Notes: a model not told the origin generated them from the letters alone. A stretch of DNA of 64,000 bases from Alkalihalobacillus bogoriensis ATCC BAA-922 (GCF_000621445.1 NZ_JHYI01000027.1:1-64000), one strand, 5' to 3'. Shown: positions 8,096-17,666, counted from the first letter of the stretch. Numbers and translations: made by a program.

Positions 8096-8124
8096 TAAGA
8101 CTGTTTAGAAAGGGAAAACGTTCC
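8096..8124 (-). promoter_or_regulatory. ECF promoter of sigma/DUF4179 operon 1
   Basis: Minus strand: GGAACG, 16 bp, AGTCTTA. The same two boxes with the same 16-bp spacer stand before the second sigma operon (60303-60331). This suggests autoregulation by sigma factors of like specificity. Confidence 0.65.
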
Positions 8125-8222
8125 AAAATCTTTTTTCTTTTTTTTTCTCTATCTATTAGTTATACAATAAGAAAACTATTTTGTGTGTTAAACTATAGCA
8201 ATCTAATCATTTTGGAAGTCAT

Positions 8223-8411
8223 ATGAAGTTTTTCGTTTTCTTTGTTATTGTGATAACTTCTTATCTTATTAAAGGCGCCATCTTTTATAGCTTACGGAAT
8301 AGGTTTAACGAAAAGCCTAAATTGAAAAAGTTTCTCGAAATTATAACTGTCAGTGTCCTTATGTATACTTTCATTTTATTTGCGGCCTTTTCTGGTATTA
8401 TTACAGATTAA
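8223..8411 (+). CDS. Small hypothetical membrane protein, 62 aa
   Basis: Begins ATG 8223 after a weak GGAAG site. Two hydrophobic helices (FFVFFVIVITSYLIKGAIFY and IITVSVLMYTFILFAAFSG) flank a short basic loop. No family recognised. It is transcribed away from sigma operon 1 and ends just before a family A repeat. Confidence 0.5.
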   Translation: MKFFVFFVIVITSYLIKGAIFYSLRNRFNEKPKLKKFLEIITVSVLMYTFILFAAFSGIITD

Positions 8412-8430
8412 CAGTTTGGATGATAATATC

Positions 8431-8616
8431 GTTATGGACATACGTTCCGCTATTTCTACAAATGTGCCTGTTTTTCAAGACCGTTCGGACATCTATTCCG
8501 TTATTCCTATAAAAAAAGTAGAAAGCACGACCCAAAAGAAAGAATAGCGGAACAGGTGTCCGTAACGTTTAAAGAACGCCGCTTTTTTGCTCAAGTAACG
8601 GAACAGAGGTCCGATA
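8431..8616. repeat. Interspersed repeat family A, copy 2
   Basis: Forward cores at 8431 and 8483, reverse cores at 8541 and 8594; 52-bp spacing within pairs and 186 bp overall. Spacer sequences differ from those of copy 1. Confidence 0.9.
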
Positions 8617-8694
8617 GCAAACAAGTTCACTAGTGCTCCCATTTCCCTGCTAATGGTAAAATAAGATAACATAACTTGTTTAGGTGGGATCCTA

Positions 8695-9639
8695 TTGACT
8701 CTGTTTGAAAAATTATATTCTCTTATTATTTTATTCTCCGTCCTCATCGGTCTGATTATCGGACAAATTCAAGCGATACAAGCTCATGTTGATATTTTTA
8801 TCGTCCCCTTGTTAGTCGCCATGCTTTTTATAACATTTTTACAAATCCCACTCGAAGATATCGCCACATCGGTTAGTAACATTACATTTACGCTAACATC
8901 CGTTACGATCAATTTTATATGGACACCACTCTTTGCTTGGGCTCTAGCTTCAATCTTTTTATTCGAGCATCCAGCCTTATATATTGGGTTCATCATGTTA
9001 TTAGTTACACCATGTACGGATTGGTACTTGATTTTTACAAGTATGGCAAAAGGAAATGTTGCTTTATCAACAGCGATTTTACCTTTAAACCTACTACTTC
9101 AAGTTATATTATTACCGTTATACTTACTATTTTTTGCAGGAGCCACTGGGGCTATTGAACTTTCTTTTTTATTCGAAAGTGTCCTAATTGTGTTGATCCT
9201 ACCGCTAGCTTTAGCTATCATTGTGAAATTTCTATTTAAAAAGAACAAGCAGGTATTCTCTAAATTCAGTGGCCTACCTATTCTATTTTTAAGCTTAGCC
9301 ATTGTTGCAATGTTTGCTTCACAAGGAAATGTATTACTAGAAAACCTAGAAATCATGTGGATGCTTATTCTTCCTCTCGCTTTGTTTTTTGTTATTAACT
9401 TTTTTCTTTCCCAAAAGGTTGGTGACCAATTACATTTCACAACACAAGATAAAAAAAGTTTAACGTTAACAACATTAGCTCGGAATTCTCCACTCGCATT
9501 AGCAATTGCAATGACTGCTTTTCCTGATCAACCATTAATCCCACTAGTATTAGTCATTGGACCATTGCTGGAATTGCCGATTCTTGCCATGACCACACAA
9601 GTTTTATTAGCTTTTTCAAAAAAAGCGGATAAAAAATAA
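8695..9639 (+). CDS. BASS-family (bile acid:Na+ / ACR3-like) transporter
   Basis: 314-residue polytopic membrane protein with about ten helices. The motif LVTPCTDWYLIFTSMAKGNVALSTAILP resembles the PC-T-DW region of ACR3/arsenical-pump-like members of the BASS superfamily. Late motifs are TLARNSPLALAIAMTAFP and GPLLELPILA. The substrate is uncertain: arsenite exporters share this fold, but no ars genes are nearby. TTG start at 8695 with a GGTGGGAT site upstream. A terminator follows directly. Confidence 0.7.
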   Translation: MTLFEKLYSLIILFSVLIGLIIGQIQAIQAHVDIFIVPLLVAMLFITFLQIPLEDIATSVSNITFTLTSVTINFIWTPLFAWALASIFLFEHPALYIGFIMLLVTPCTDWYLIFTSMAKGNVALSTAILPLNLLLQVILLPLYLLFFAGATGAIELSFLFESVLIVLILPLALAIIVKFLFKKNKQVFSKFSGLPILFLSLAIVAMFASQGNVLLENLEIMWMLILPLALFFVINFFLSQKVGDQLHFTTQDKKSLTLTTLARNSPLALAIAMTAFPDQPLIPLVLVIGPLLELPILAMTTQVLLAFSKKADKK

Positions 9640-9671
9640 ACCGGTAGAGAGTATTTCTCTAACCGGTTTAT
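9638..9671. terminator. Bidirectional terminator
   Basis: AAACCGGT(T)AGAGA-type inverted repeat with T-rich flanks. It overlaps the stop of the BASS gene and the end of the convergent Rrf2 gene. Confidence 0.8.
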
Positions 9672-10102
9672 TCTTCATCCGCTTTATTCTCAAGGTCGTC
9701 GATGACATCTTTTAACGTTACATTTCCTAATACCTTTTCCATCGCTAGTTGGGCAGCTGTAAAGATAGGTTCAATTGTGGCTTGGATGTTTTTTCCTACA
9801 ACACATTTTGGATTTGGTTTGTCATGAATCGAAAACAATTCGTTCTCTTGCACAACATTAACTGCTTTATACACATCCAATAGCGTGATGTCTGCTGAGT
9901 CTTTGGCGATTTTTGCTCCCGCTATACCAGGCCGCACCTCAACTAGTCCCTCCTTCTTTAACATTCCGATAAGCTTTCTGACGACAACCGGGTTTGTATT
10001 TATACTTGAGGCTATAAATTCAGATGAATTTCGTCCTTCTTTATTCATTTCTATTAATGTTAGTATGTGAATTCCAACAGAAAATCGACTGCTGATGGAC
10101 AT
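9668..10102 (-). CDS. Rrf2-family transcriptional regulator (YwnA-like)
   Basis: 144-residue Rrf2 protein. The N-terminal winged helix (SSEFIASSINTNPVVVRKLIGMLKKEGLVEVRPG) is followed by a dimerisation helix. One cysteine (NPKCVVGKN) is a candidate redox sensor, but there is no Fe-S triple-cysteine cluster. Start ATG 10102 with AGGATGG upstream; the longer frame to 10177 lacks an RBS and runs into the divergent promoter. Divergent from a QorB-like reductase, as ywnA/ywnB are in B. subtilis, so it probably represses that gene. Confidence 0.8.
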   Translation of the reverse strand: MSISSRFSVGIHILTLIEMNKEGRNSSEFIASSINTNPVVVRKLIGMLKKEGLVEVRPGIAGAKIAKDSADITLLDVYKAVNVVQENELFSIHDKPNPKCVVGKNIQATIEPIFTAAQLAMEKVLGNVTLKDVIDDLENKADEE

Positions 10103-10170
10103 ATGTTTACACCATCCTATATTTATGTGTTTATAGCTTAGATTTAAATCTATTATAACAAAGATATTTA

Positions 10171-10233
10171 TTGACAACTACCTTACTTGTAACTAAAATG
10201 AATACATGTAATCAAGTTGGTTACAATCATAAT
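10171..10233 (+). promoter_or_regulatory. Promoter and candidate Rrf2 operators for the QorB-like gene
   Basis: TTGACA (10171), 17 bp, TAAAAT (10194) is a near-consensus sigma-A promoter. It overlaps repeated GTAAC/GTTAC and ACTTG/CAAGT arms between about 10184 and 10233, fitting repression by the divergent Rrf2 protein. Confidence 0.6.
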
Positions 10234-10250
10234 CTTAGGAGGCATTTCCA

Positions 10251-11120
10251 ATGAAAATATTAGTTACCGGAGCTACAGGGAAATTAGGCTCTAAAATCGT
10301 TGAATCATTATTAAAAACAATCCCAGCAAACCAACTTTCGGTTAGTGTTCGTCATGTTGAGAAAGCCGAAAGATTACGCTCTCAAGGTGTCGATGTTCGC
10401 CAAGCTGACTTTGATAAACCTGAAACGTTAGACGCTGCATTTTCAGGTATTGACCGATTACTTATCATTTCCGCAGATGGGGATAATGAAACGAGAATTC
10501 AACAGCATGCCAACGCTGTTGCGGCGGCAGAACGAGCTGGCGTATCCTTTATTGCTTATACAAGTCTTGCCAATGCAACAGAAAGTAACAACTTAATGGC
10601 ACCCCCACACATTGCAACAGAAGCAGCGATTAAGAAAACAGGGATTCCGTATTCTTTTTTACGGAACAATTGGTATTTAGAAAATGAAATCGGCAGCATT
10701 CAAGGTGCATTGGTAGGTGCTCCGTGGGTTACTTCCGCTGGAAACGGTAAAGTCGGCTGGGCGTTACAACAAGATTATGCCGATGCTGCGGCTTCCGTTC
10801 TTATTGATGAAGGACATGAAAATACCATCTATGAACTATCAGGGCCCCTACTGACTCAAGAGCAGTTAGCTTCTGCTTTGAGTCGTGTTGTTGGCAAAGA
10901 CATTCCCGTCCAACATGTGAATGACGATCAATATGCGGAAATTATGAAAGGGCTAGGAATCCCTGACTTTGTCATTCCAATTGTCGTTGGTATTCAAGAA
11001 AGTATTCGTAATGGTTCATTAGCAGTGGAAAGCAATGACTTTGAAAAAGTTCTCGGACGACCTGTTACCCCAATCGATAAAGCTTTAGAGCAAATTATTG
11101 AAACAATTCGAGAAGCATAA
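10251..11120 (+). CDS. NmrA/QorB-like NAD(P)H-dependent oxidoreductase
   Basis: 289-residue atypical short-chain dehydrogenase. It opens with the dinucleotide-binding strand and loop KILVTGATGKLGSKIV, followed by VRHVEKAERLRSQGVDV and the NmrA-type TSLANATESN and FLRNNWYLEN segments. Proteins of this group reduce quinones or sense the NADPH state. RBS TAGGAGG precedes ATG 10251. A strong promoter with palindromic sites and the divergent Rrf2 gene suggest induction by electrophiles or oxidants, which is an inference from the YwnA/YwnB arrangement. Confidence 0.8.
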   Translation: MKILVTGATGKLGSKIVESLLKTIPANQLSVSVRHVEKAERLRSQGVDVRQADFDKPETLDAAFSGIDRLLIISADGDNETRIQQHANAVAAAERAGVSFIAYTSLANATESNNLMAPPHIATEAAIKKTGIPYSFLRNNWYLENEIGSIQGALVGAPWVTSAGNGKVGWALQQDYADAAASVLIDEGHENTIYELSGPLLTQEQLASALSRVVGKDIPVQHVNDDQYAEIMKGLGIPDFVIPIVVGIQESIRNGSLAVESNDFEKVLGRPVTPIDKALEQIIETIREA

Positions 11121-11290
11121 GAAAAACGCGAGAGCGTCTTTTCATTTCATGCGAAGTGCGGAGCCCTGCCCTCTTTTGAAAGTGAACCCCAAGTGCTCTT
11201 CTTGGGGTGAAACGCGCAGGTGCGCAGCCTTCGCTCTTCTAGAATAAGCTTTCAAAGCTTCACTACTATATCAAAATTTTTATCTTTCAA
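11117..11290 (+). repeat. Interspersed repeat family B, copy 2 (longest)
   Basis: Starts at the stop codon of the QorB-like gene with the AAGAAAAACGCG...GCGTCTTTTC hairpin. It continues with GCGAAGTGCGGAGCCCTGCC and CCCCAAGTGCTCTTCTTGGGG. An extra segment (GCGCAGCCTTCGCTCTTCTAGAAT) is missing from copy 1 but present in part in the 46-kb copy. Confidence 0.8.
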
Positions 11291-11291
11291 T

Positions 11292-11332
11292 AAAAAAATC
11301 GCCCACCTCTGTATTGAGGGGGACGATTTTTT
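11292..11332. terminator. Terminator-like hairpin
   Basis: AAAATCGCCC / GGGACGATTTT arms with A and T tracts, between repeat B copy 2 and repeat A copy 3. It could close the QorB-like transcript. Confidence 0.65.
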
Positions 11333-11347
11333 GTTATCGTTTGATTT

Positions 11348-11533
11348 TATCGGACATACGTTCCGCTATTTTGGCAAAAACAGCCGATTTCGAGATCCGT
11401 TCGGACATCTATTCCGTTACTTCGGTGAAATTGGTGTAAAAGTAGCGAGATTCTGTTCAATAGCGGAACAGATGTCCGTTACGAATCCCAAACCCGCTTT
11501 TCTTTTTAAAATAGCGGATTATATGTCCGATAC
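11348..11533. repeat. Interspersed repeat family A, copy 3
   Basis: Forward cores at 11348 and 11400, reverse cores at 11459 and 11510; 186 bp. It lies between the convergent QorB-like gene and the end of the kdp operon. Confidence 0.9.
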
Positions 11534-11547
11534 GGTCCTTTAATTCT

Positions 11548-11982
11548 CTAATTCAAATTGGTTCTTTCTGTTGTTTTGAATATAAAGCTTATGTCATTTT
11601 CGTTATTAGTATTAACGACATAATGCGCTCCAATAGTTTGATATAATCGTGGATTGACTAACCTTTTATTTTTGCGGATAATATAGATTTGACCTCGACT
11701 GTAATTCCTGCAAACATCAATCACTAAACCACATTCTAGTATTTTATTTTCAAGGATAACGATTTTTTCATAGCCAGCCTCAAATAATTCTAAATTAGCC
11801 TCTCTCTGTTCTAAGTGCATTACAGGATGTTTGTAGCCATATTGAAGCAATTGTTCTGCAACAATTTCATTACTGGTAGTAATGTCAATATTCTGACGGA
11901 TAGGCTCAAATTGTTGGAAGAATACATGGTCTTTTAATTCATTAAGACATAATAATACTTCCTTCTCCTTTTTCGTACTCAT
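11548..11982 (-). CDS. RCK/TrkA-N-like protein, last gene of the kdp operon
   Basis: 144-residue soluble protein. Its pattern of strands and helices follows the Rossmann-type RCK domain of potassium channels and transporters: VLLCLNELKDHVFFQQF, AEQLLQYGYKHPVM, AGYEKIVILENKILECGLVIDVCRN, IYIIRKNKRLV and LYQTIGAHYVV match the order seen in MthK/Ktr RCK-N domains. The glycine-rich nucleotide motif is degenerate. Start ATG 11982 has AAGGAGA upstream; the RBS overlaps the kdpD stop, so the two genes are coupled. Its role is inferred: a small regulatory partner of potassium uptake. This family call is by eye and moderately certain. Confidence 0.6.
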   Translation of the reverse strand: MSTKKEKEVLLCLNELKDHVFFQQFEPIRQNIDITTSNEIVAEQLLQYGYKHPVMHLEQREANLELFEAGYEKIVILENKILECGLVIDVCRNYSRGQIYIIRKNKRLVNPRLYQTIGAHYVVNTNNENDISFIFKTTERTNLN

Positions 11983-11995
11983 TAATATATCTCCT

Positions 11996-13138
11996 TTATT
12001 TAGGTTTCCGTTCATCCGCTACAATATGAATATCTACATTTTCTGTCATTCTCATTATTGTATTTACGATAGATCCTTTCCACACCTCTTCCCATCTTGT
12101 TCGGGCTGATTGACCTAATACAATGTGGGTTATATGATGGGCTAGAATGACATCACAAAGAACGTCAGGTACTTTTTTTCCCTTTGTTCTTTCTATTAAA
12201 AATGTGGCACCGAATTCTTCACTTAACTTTCGCCAAGAACGGACCCTTTTTCGCTCACTTGCTATCAAAGCCGCTTTATCACTACTTAATACGTTAAGCA
12301 CATATAAATCTGCCTTTAATCGTTTCGCCATTCGTGCCCCTCTTCGAATTAAACGTTCTGCACTTCCTTTATATTGAACACATACTAGAATCTTTTCTGC
12401 TACTCCAATTTGACTCTCGCCTTTTTCAATTCGGTCGTCTACATCATTCGCAATTTCTCGTAACGCTAATTCTCGTAACGCTCCTAAATTACGTAGCGTA
12501 AAAAAATGATGAAGTGACTGTTCAATTTTTTCTTTAGCATAGATTTTCCCATCCATTAAACGTTGCTGTAACGTTTCCGGGCTCACGTCCACGAGTACAA
12601 TTTCATGCGCCGCATGCAATATCCAGTCTGGAACTCTTTCTCTGACTGAAACTCCTGTGATTCGTCCTACGATATCATGGACACTTTCAATATGCTGTAT
12701 GTTCACAGCAGATAACACTGAAATGCCCACATCTAATATATTTTGTATATCTTGATATCGTTTTTTATTATTTGAACCAGGTACATTCGTATGTGCTAAC
12801 TCATCTATAATGACAACATCAGGATTACGCCGTTTGATTGCATCCACATCTAGTTCTTTCAACTGACGACCTTTGTATTCAATAGTTTTTAATGGAATCA
12901 CTTCTAAATCCTTAATTTGCTCTATTGTTTGTGTACGGTTATGAGTTTCAATAAGCCCAATGACAACATCTACATTTTCCTTTCTTAATTCATGGGCTTC
13001 ATGCAGCATTCGATATGATTTCCCAACTCCAGGGGCAGAGCCGATAAATAATTTTAATTTACCACGCTTCATTTTTTCAATTTCACGAATTATGTCTTCA
13101 GGTGTTTTCCGTTTATAATCAGGCAAAGGAGAAAACAT
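11996..13138 (-). CDS. kdpD: KdpD N-terminal plus Usp domain protein lacking the kinase
   Basis: 380 residues, against about 890 for full KdpD. The KdpD domain (about 20-230) has GSAPGVGKSYRML (Walker A-like) and DVVIIDELAHTNVPGS. The Usp domain (about 250-375) begins EKILVCVQYKGSAERLIRRGARMA and ends NVDIHIVADERKPK. The four-helix membrane block, GAF and histidine-kinase domains are absent, and the ORF stops cleanly after Usp with the next gene coupled. No kdpE is in the window. Short KdpD forms are known in other bacteria, and the Usp domain of S. aureus KdpD binds c-di-AMP, so this is probably a c-di-AMP-responsive partner rather than a kinase. GGGGTGA precedes ATG 13138. Confidence 0.9.
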   Translation of the reverse strand: MFSPLPDYKRKTPEDIIREIEKMKRGKLKLFIGSAPGVGKSYRMLHEAHELRKENVDVVIGLIETHNRTQTIEQIKDLEVIPLKTIEYKGRQLKELDVDAIKRRNPDVVIIDELAHTNVPGSNNKKRYQDIQNILDVGISVLSAVNIQHIESVHDIVGRITGVSVRERVPDWILHAAHEIVLVDVSPETLQQRLMDGKIYAKEKIEQSLHHFFTLRNLGALRELALREIANDVDDRIEKGESQIGVAEKILVCVQYKGSAERLIRRGARMAKRLKADLYVLNVLSSDKAALIASERKRVRSWRKLSEEFGATFLIERTKGKKVPDVLCDVILAHHITHIVLGQSARTRWEEVWKGSIVNTIMRMTENVDIHIVADERKPK

Positions 13139-13178
13139 ACAAAGTCACCCCGTTTCAATCTTTCTCCTTTTCGACATC

Positions 13179-13763
13179 CTATTTAAGTTCATCTAAACGC
13201 AAATTAAGTAAAAGTACATTCACTCGCGGCTCACCAAACAGGCCAAGCTCCCTTGATTCCGTTTGCTCATTAATTAATTGAATTAACATTTCTTTTTTTA
13301 TACCTGTTTCCTCAATCACCCTTGGAACTTGAGCCAAGGCGGCGTTAGGAGAAATATGCGGGTCCAATCCCGAAGCTGAATTGGTGATTAAATCTACTGG
13401 AAGCTCCTCTACTGGTACATCTGGATTTTCAATGTTCCATGTTTCTACAGACTTTATCGCTCTTTGTATCATGTCTTGATTAGAGGGGCCATAATTTTCT
13501 GAACCTGACCCCATCGCATCATAGTCAATACTAGATACCCGTCCTTGAAAATAACTAGGGCTATTAAATGATTGACCAATTAAACTTGACCCGATTGCTT
13601 CATTATTCTCGTTATATAACAAACTTCCATTTGCTTTTTCTGGCAACATAACTTGTGCAATCCCAGTCACTGTAAACGGGTAAATAAATCCTACGAGTAT
13701 CATCAGCAGAAAACTACTCCGAATAATCGTCTTTGCCATTCTGTTCATATTTAACTTCTCCAC
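13179..13763 (-). CDS. kdpC: Potassium-transporting ATPase subunit C
   Basis: 194-residue KdpC, the single-pass subunit that stabilises the KdpA-KdpB complex. There is one helix near residues 15-37 and then an extracellular domain with GSSLIGQSFNSPSYFQGR, ENYGPSNQDMIQRA, PVDLITNSASGLDPHIS, AALAQVPRV and LGLFGEPRVNVLLLNL, all family hallmarks. Start GTG 13763 has AAGGGGG 8 bases upstream; ATG 13748 is possible. Located between kdpB and kdpD in one operon. Confidence 0.93.
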   Translation of the reverse strand: MEKLNMNRMAKTIIRSSFLLMILVGFIYPFTVTGIAQVMLPEKANGSLLYNENNEAIGSSLIGQSFNSPSYFQGRVSSIDYDAMGSGSENYGPSNQDMIQRAIKSVETWNIENPDVPVEELPVDLITNSASGLDPHISPNAALAQVPRVIEETGIKKEMLIQLINEQTESRELGLFGEPRVNVLLLNLRLDELK

Positions 13764-13784
13764 TAAAATTACCCCCTTCTTCTT

Positions 13785-15857
13785 TTAGAAAAAGACTTGT
13801 AATATCATATCTATCAACTTAATCCCGATAAATGGCACAGCTATCCCACCAAGTCCATAGATGAGTAGATTTTTCTTTAGTAATTGGTTTGAACTCATCG
13901 GTTTGTAACTAACGCCTTTCATAGCTAACGGAATGAGTAGCGGTATAATCAACGCATTAAATAGAAGTGCTGCTAACACCGCGCTCATTGGCGAATGTAA
14001 ATTCATAATATTTAGTGCATTCATTTCTGGTATAGCGACCATAAACATTGCCGGTATAATTGCAAAATATTTAGCAATGTCGTTTGCAATACTAAAGGTT
14101 GTTAAGGCCCCTCGTGTCATTAATAGCTGCTTCCCAATTGAAACTACTTCTATAAGTTTAGTCGGATCAGAGTCAAGGTCTATCATATTTGCAGCTTCTT
14201 TTGCCGCAATAGTTCCACTATTCATTGCAATCCCAACATCAGCTTGAGCCAAAGCTGGTGCATCATTCGTTCCATCTCCTGTCATGGCTACTAATTTTCC
14301 ATTAGCTTGCTCTCGACGGATAACAGCAATTTTATCTTCTGGTTTGCTTTCAGCTATAAAATCATCAACCCCTGCTTCTTTTGCAATCGTAGCAGCTGTT
14401 AGTGGATTATCGCCTGTACACATGACTGTTTTTATTCCCATTTTTCTCAGTTTATCAAATCGTTCCTTCATTCCAGGTTTTACGGTATCTTTTAAATAAA
14501 TCAACCCATACACTATGTTATCAACTGCAACTGCTAGTGGCGTTCCACCCTCCGATGCAATCAAATCACGGTTCAATGTTACATCTTCTGGAATTGTTCC
14601 TCCTTGTGATTTTACCCACTCAACAATCGAATCAACGGCTCCTTTTCTTACTTTTCTTCCATCCAGTAAGTCAATCCCACTCATTCTTGTTTCTGCTTTA
14701 AACTCGATAAACTGTCCAGATAAACCTAACTTTTTATCATATTGAACGTTTTTTTGATCGAGCAGCTGGAGGACTGACCTTCCTTCTGGAGTTTCATCCT
14801 GTGCGGAACTAATAGCCGCCCATTCGGCAACTACCTCCTCTTTATGTTGACCAACTGGAATAAACTGATAGGCTAAACGGTTTCCAAATGTAATTGTTCC
14901 TGTCTTATCTAAAATAATCGTATTAACATCACCGGCAGCTTCAACCGCTTTCCCTGACATTGCCAGTACATTGAACTTTGTCACTCGGTCCATACCTGCA
15001 ATCCCGATCGCTGACAATAAACCACCAATTGTTGTAGGAATCAAACAAACAAGTAAAGCAATTAACATTGGGATTTCTAACTGAATCCCTAAATAGCGAC
15101 TGAAAAACGGAAGGGTTACGACAACAATTACAAATATAAGAGTTAAACTTGTTAATACGGTATTTAACGCAATTTCATTCGGTGTTTTTTGACGTTCCGC
15201 TCCCTCTACTAACGAAATCATACGGTCTAAGAATGACTCTCCTGGGTCACTAGTTATTCTTATTTTTATTTCATCACTTACAACTTTAGTCCCGCCAGTG
15301 ACTGAACTAAAGTCGCCACCCGCTTCTTTTAGAACCGGTGCTGACTCCCCAGTAATCGCAGATTCATCAACAGATGCAATTCCTTCAATAATTTCACCAT
15401 CACTTGGGATTGTATCTCCTTGTGCGACAACAACGACATCTCCTTTTCGCAAATCAGAAGATAATATCGTTTGAATGTTTCCTTTTTCTGTAACTTTTTT
15501 AGCCTTACTTGCTTTTTTTGATTGTTTTAAAGAGGCTGCTTGTGCCTTTCCTCTTCCTTCTGCAATAGCTTCAGCAAAATTAGCAAAAAGTAAGGTGAAT
15601 AATAGAATCAACGTAACACTGACATTAAACCATGGTTCAATTTCACTTCCAAATACTCCTGGAAATATGGTAATGAGTAAGGAAAGTATAAAACCTATCT
15701 CTACAACAAACATAATAGGATTGTGTATCATTGATTTCGGATGTAACTTAATAAAGGAATCTTTAATTGCTTGGTAGAGCATTTCTTTATTAAAGGCGTT
15801 CTTGCCTTCTTGAAGTTTGTTTTCCTGTTCATTTATATAAATGTGACTCTTCCCCAC
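13785..15857 (-). CDS. kdpB: Potassium-transporting P-type ATPase subunit B
   Basis: Catalytic subunit of the high-affinity K+ pump. Motifs in order are the A-domain TGES (about 169-172), the phosphorylation site DKTGTIT (Asp about 317), the hinge [20 protein letters not shown], and seven membrane helices. The TGES serine that is phosphorylated for inhibition in E. coli KdpB is kept. Length is 690 residues, as usual. The start is GTG 15857: AAGGAGG is 7 bases upstream, whereas ATG 15863 lies only one base from that site. In the operon it follows kdpA with a 21-base gap. Confidence 0.96.
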   Translation of the reverse strand: MGKSHIYINEQENKLQEGKNAFNKEMLYQAIKDSFIKLHPKSMIHNPIMFVVEIGFILSLLITIFPGVFGSEIEPWFNVSVTLILLFTLLFANFAEAIAEGRGKAQAASLKQSKKASKAKKVTEKGNIQTILSSDLRKGDVVVVAQGDTIPSDGEIIEGIASVDESAITGESAPVLKEAGGDFSSVTGGTKVVSDEIKIRITSDPGESFLDRMISLVEGAERQKTPNEIALNTVLTSLTLIFVIVVVTLPFFSRYLGIQLEIPMLIALLVCLIPTTIGGLLSAIGIAGMDRVTKFNVLAMSGKAVEAAGDVNTIILDKTGTITFGNRLAYQFIPVGQHKEEVVAEWAAISSAQDETPEGRSVLQLLDQKNVQYDKKLGLSGQFIEFKAETRMSGIDLLDGRKVRKGAVDSIVEWVKSQGGTIPEDVTLNRDLIASEGGTPLAVAVDNIVYGLIYLKDTVKPGMKERFDKLRKMGIKTVMCTGDNPLTAATIAKEAGVDDFIAESKPEDKIAVIRREQANGKLVAMTGDGTNDAPALAQADVGIAMNSGTIAAKEAANMIDLDSDPTKLIEVVSIGKQLLMTRGALTTFSIANDIAKYFAIIPAMFMVAIPEMNALNIMNLHSPMSAVLAALLFNALIIPLLIPLAMKGVSYKPMSSNQLLKKNLLIYGLGGIAVPFIGIKLIDMILQVFF

Positions 15858-15878
15858 ATTCATTCCTCCTTCAACTGA

Positions 15879-17555
15879 TTATTTTAATACTAGAAATTCC
15901 GCAATCGGTCCTAACGCTAATACTGGGAAAAAGGTAAGGGCACCGACAATAAATATCGTTCCAACTAAAATGATGCCAAACAATCCATTATCCGTTCGAA
16001 ATGTTCCTATCGTTTCTGGTACAGTTCGTTTCATCGCTAGTGAACCGGCAACCGCAAGCAATGTTATAATAGGGAAATATCTTCCGATAAACATTACGAT
16101 TCCGGTCGTAATATTCCAAAATGGAGTATCATCATCTAACCCTTCAAACCCAGAACCATTATTACCGGCAGATGAGCTATACTCATACACAACTTGACTA
16201 ATACCATGATACTCAGGGTTTGTTATTGCTTCTTGACCTAAAGGACTATACAAAGCTAAGGCAGACGCACCAAGAATGAGAATTGGGTGAATTAATAATG
16301 TGATAGCTATTAGCTTCATTTCTTTTCCCTCGATTTTCTTTCCTAAAAATTCTGGTGTTCGTCCTACCATTAATCCGGCAAGGAAAACCGCAATAATCGC
16401 ATACATAATCACATTCATAAAGCCGGCTCCAACGCCACCATAGACAGTATTAAGCATCATATTCATTAAAGCTACCATCCCACCGATAGGAGTTAATGAA
16501 TCATGCATTGCATTTACGGCACCTGTTTCTGTTGCAGTAGTTACCGTTGCATACAAGGCTGAATGGGCTGGGCCAAAGCGAACCTCTTTTCCCTCCATAT
16601 TTCCTTGTTCAGTATTTATACCTAGTTGGTTGATAACAGGGTTTCCCATATATTCTGACAAGACCGCACCACTTAGTAACATCAAGAATATCAATGACAT
16701 TGATACAAATAAGACTCTTCCTTGTTTTTTATTTCCTACCATTTTTCCATATGTGAATGGTAAAGATGTTGGTAGTAAAAACATAAGTAATATTTGCAGG
16801 AAATTACTAATACCATTTGGGTTTTCATATGGGTGAGATGAATTTACTCCAAAGAAGCCACCACCATTATTTCCTAATTCTTTTATTGATAGAAAAGAAC
16901 CAACAGGACCTCTTGCTATTTCCTGAATATCTCCTTCCAACGTCGTAACCGTAGCAGCGGGTGCTAACGTTTGAGGAACTCCTAGTGCAACAAACACTAA
17001 CCCACTTATAAAGGCAATCGGTAGCAACACTCGGATTACTGCACGGTATAAGTCAACAAAAAAGTTGCCAATCGGTTTTCCTGAAAGTCCTCTAATGAAA
17101 GCTATGGCAACCGCCAAGGCTGTCCCTGGTGCTGCAAACATCATAAATAATATTGCAATTAATTGTGCTAAATACGAGAGTCCATCTTCCCCGCTATAAT
17201 GCTGAAGATTTGTATTAGTCATAAAACTTATCGCCGTATTAAAGGCAAGTGACGGATCCATTGAACTTACATTCGCAGGATTTAATGGGAGATAGCCTTG
17301 AAATCGAAAGATTATATAAACTAATGCAATCATAAAGGAATTCGTACATATAACCGCTACAGCATATTTCTTCCAACTTTGTTCGTCAGTTTTTATCCCG
17401 CCAATTTTAAATAAAATTTTTTCTATAGGTGCAAAAACTCGGTCCAAACTCGTCTTTTCATAATCGAATGCTTTAGCTATATATAACCCCATTGGTTTTG
17501 CTAACAGTAAAGCAACTAGTAGTGTAACAACAATAGATATGAGTGTAATAAACAT
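15879..17555 (-). CDS. kdpA: Potassium-transporting ATPase subunit A (K+ channel-like)
   Basis: 558-residue membrane subunit that selects and conducts K+, related to the Trk/Ktr channel superfamily. The four pore loops can be picked out: FMTNTNLQHYSG, NNGGGFFGVNSSHPYENPNG, GAVNAMHDSLTPIGG and AGNNGSGFEGLDDDTPFWN. There are ten or more helices. ATG 17555 follows a GGAGGGTATTCT site. It is 30 bases after kdpF. Part of the riboswitch-controlled kdp transcript. Confidence 0.96.
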   Translation of the reverse strand: MFITLISIVVTLLVALLLAKPMGLYIAKAFDYEKTSLDRVFAPIEKILFKIGGIKTDEQSWKKYAVAVICTNSFMIALVYIIFRFQGYLPLNPANVSSMDPSLAFNTAISFMTNTNLQHYSGEDGLSYLAQLIAILFMMFAAPGTALAVAIAFIRGLSGKPIGNFFVDLYRAVIRVLLPIAFISGLVFVALGVPQTLAPAATVTTLEGDIQEIARGPVGSFLSIKELGNNGGGFFGVNSSHPYENPNGISNFLQILLMFLLPTSLPFTYGKMVGNKKQGRVLFVSMSLIFLMLLSGAVLSEYMGNPVINQLGINTEQGNMEGKEVRFGPAHSALYATVTTATETGAVNAMHDSLTPIGGMVALMNMMLNTVYGGVGAGFMNVIMYAIIAVFLAGLMVGRTPEFLGKKIEGKEMKLIAITLLIHPILILGASALALYSPLGQEAITNPEYHGISQVVYEYSSSAGNNGSGFEGLDDDTPFWNITTGIVMFIGRYFPIITLLAVAGSLAMKRTVPETIGTFRTDNGLFGIILVGTIFIVGALTFFPVLALGPIAEFLVLK

Positions 17556-17585
17556 AGAATACCCTCCACAAGAAATTGAAAATCG

Positions 17586-17666
17586 TTAAAATTTTTCTGG
17601 ATGTAACAACACATAACATAAGTAAATCCCTACAAATAATGTCACACCAATAAGCAACAACATCAT
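17586..17666 (-). CDS. kdpF: Potassium-transporting ATPase subunit F
   Basis: 26-residue single helix protein ending YLCYVLLHPEKF, like E. coli KdpF, which ends in NAEAF. It stabilises the Kdp complex in the membrane. Two ATG codons in tandem start the gene and overlap (ATGA) the stop of the small ORF in front, so translation is probably coupled. It has no strong RBS of its own. Confidence 0.85.
   Translation of the reverse strand: MMLLLIGVTLFVGIYLCYVLLHPEKF

Noticed and set aside
11220-11543. 107-aa plus-strand ORF
   Set aside because: It runs through repeat B, a terminator and repeat A; peptides such as GHLFRYF are translations of the family A core. Similar repeat-made ORFs at 35173-35358, 45774-45971 and 60424-60681 were dropped too.
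12147-12377. Possible missing KdpD kinase domain in another frame
   Set aside because: The alternative frames here are shadows of the Usp domain; no kinase motifs (H, N or G boxes) are visible, and the next gene is an unrelated protein.
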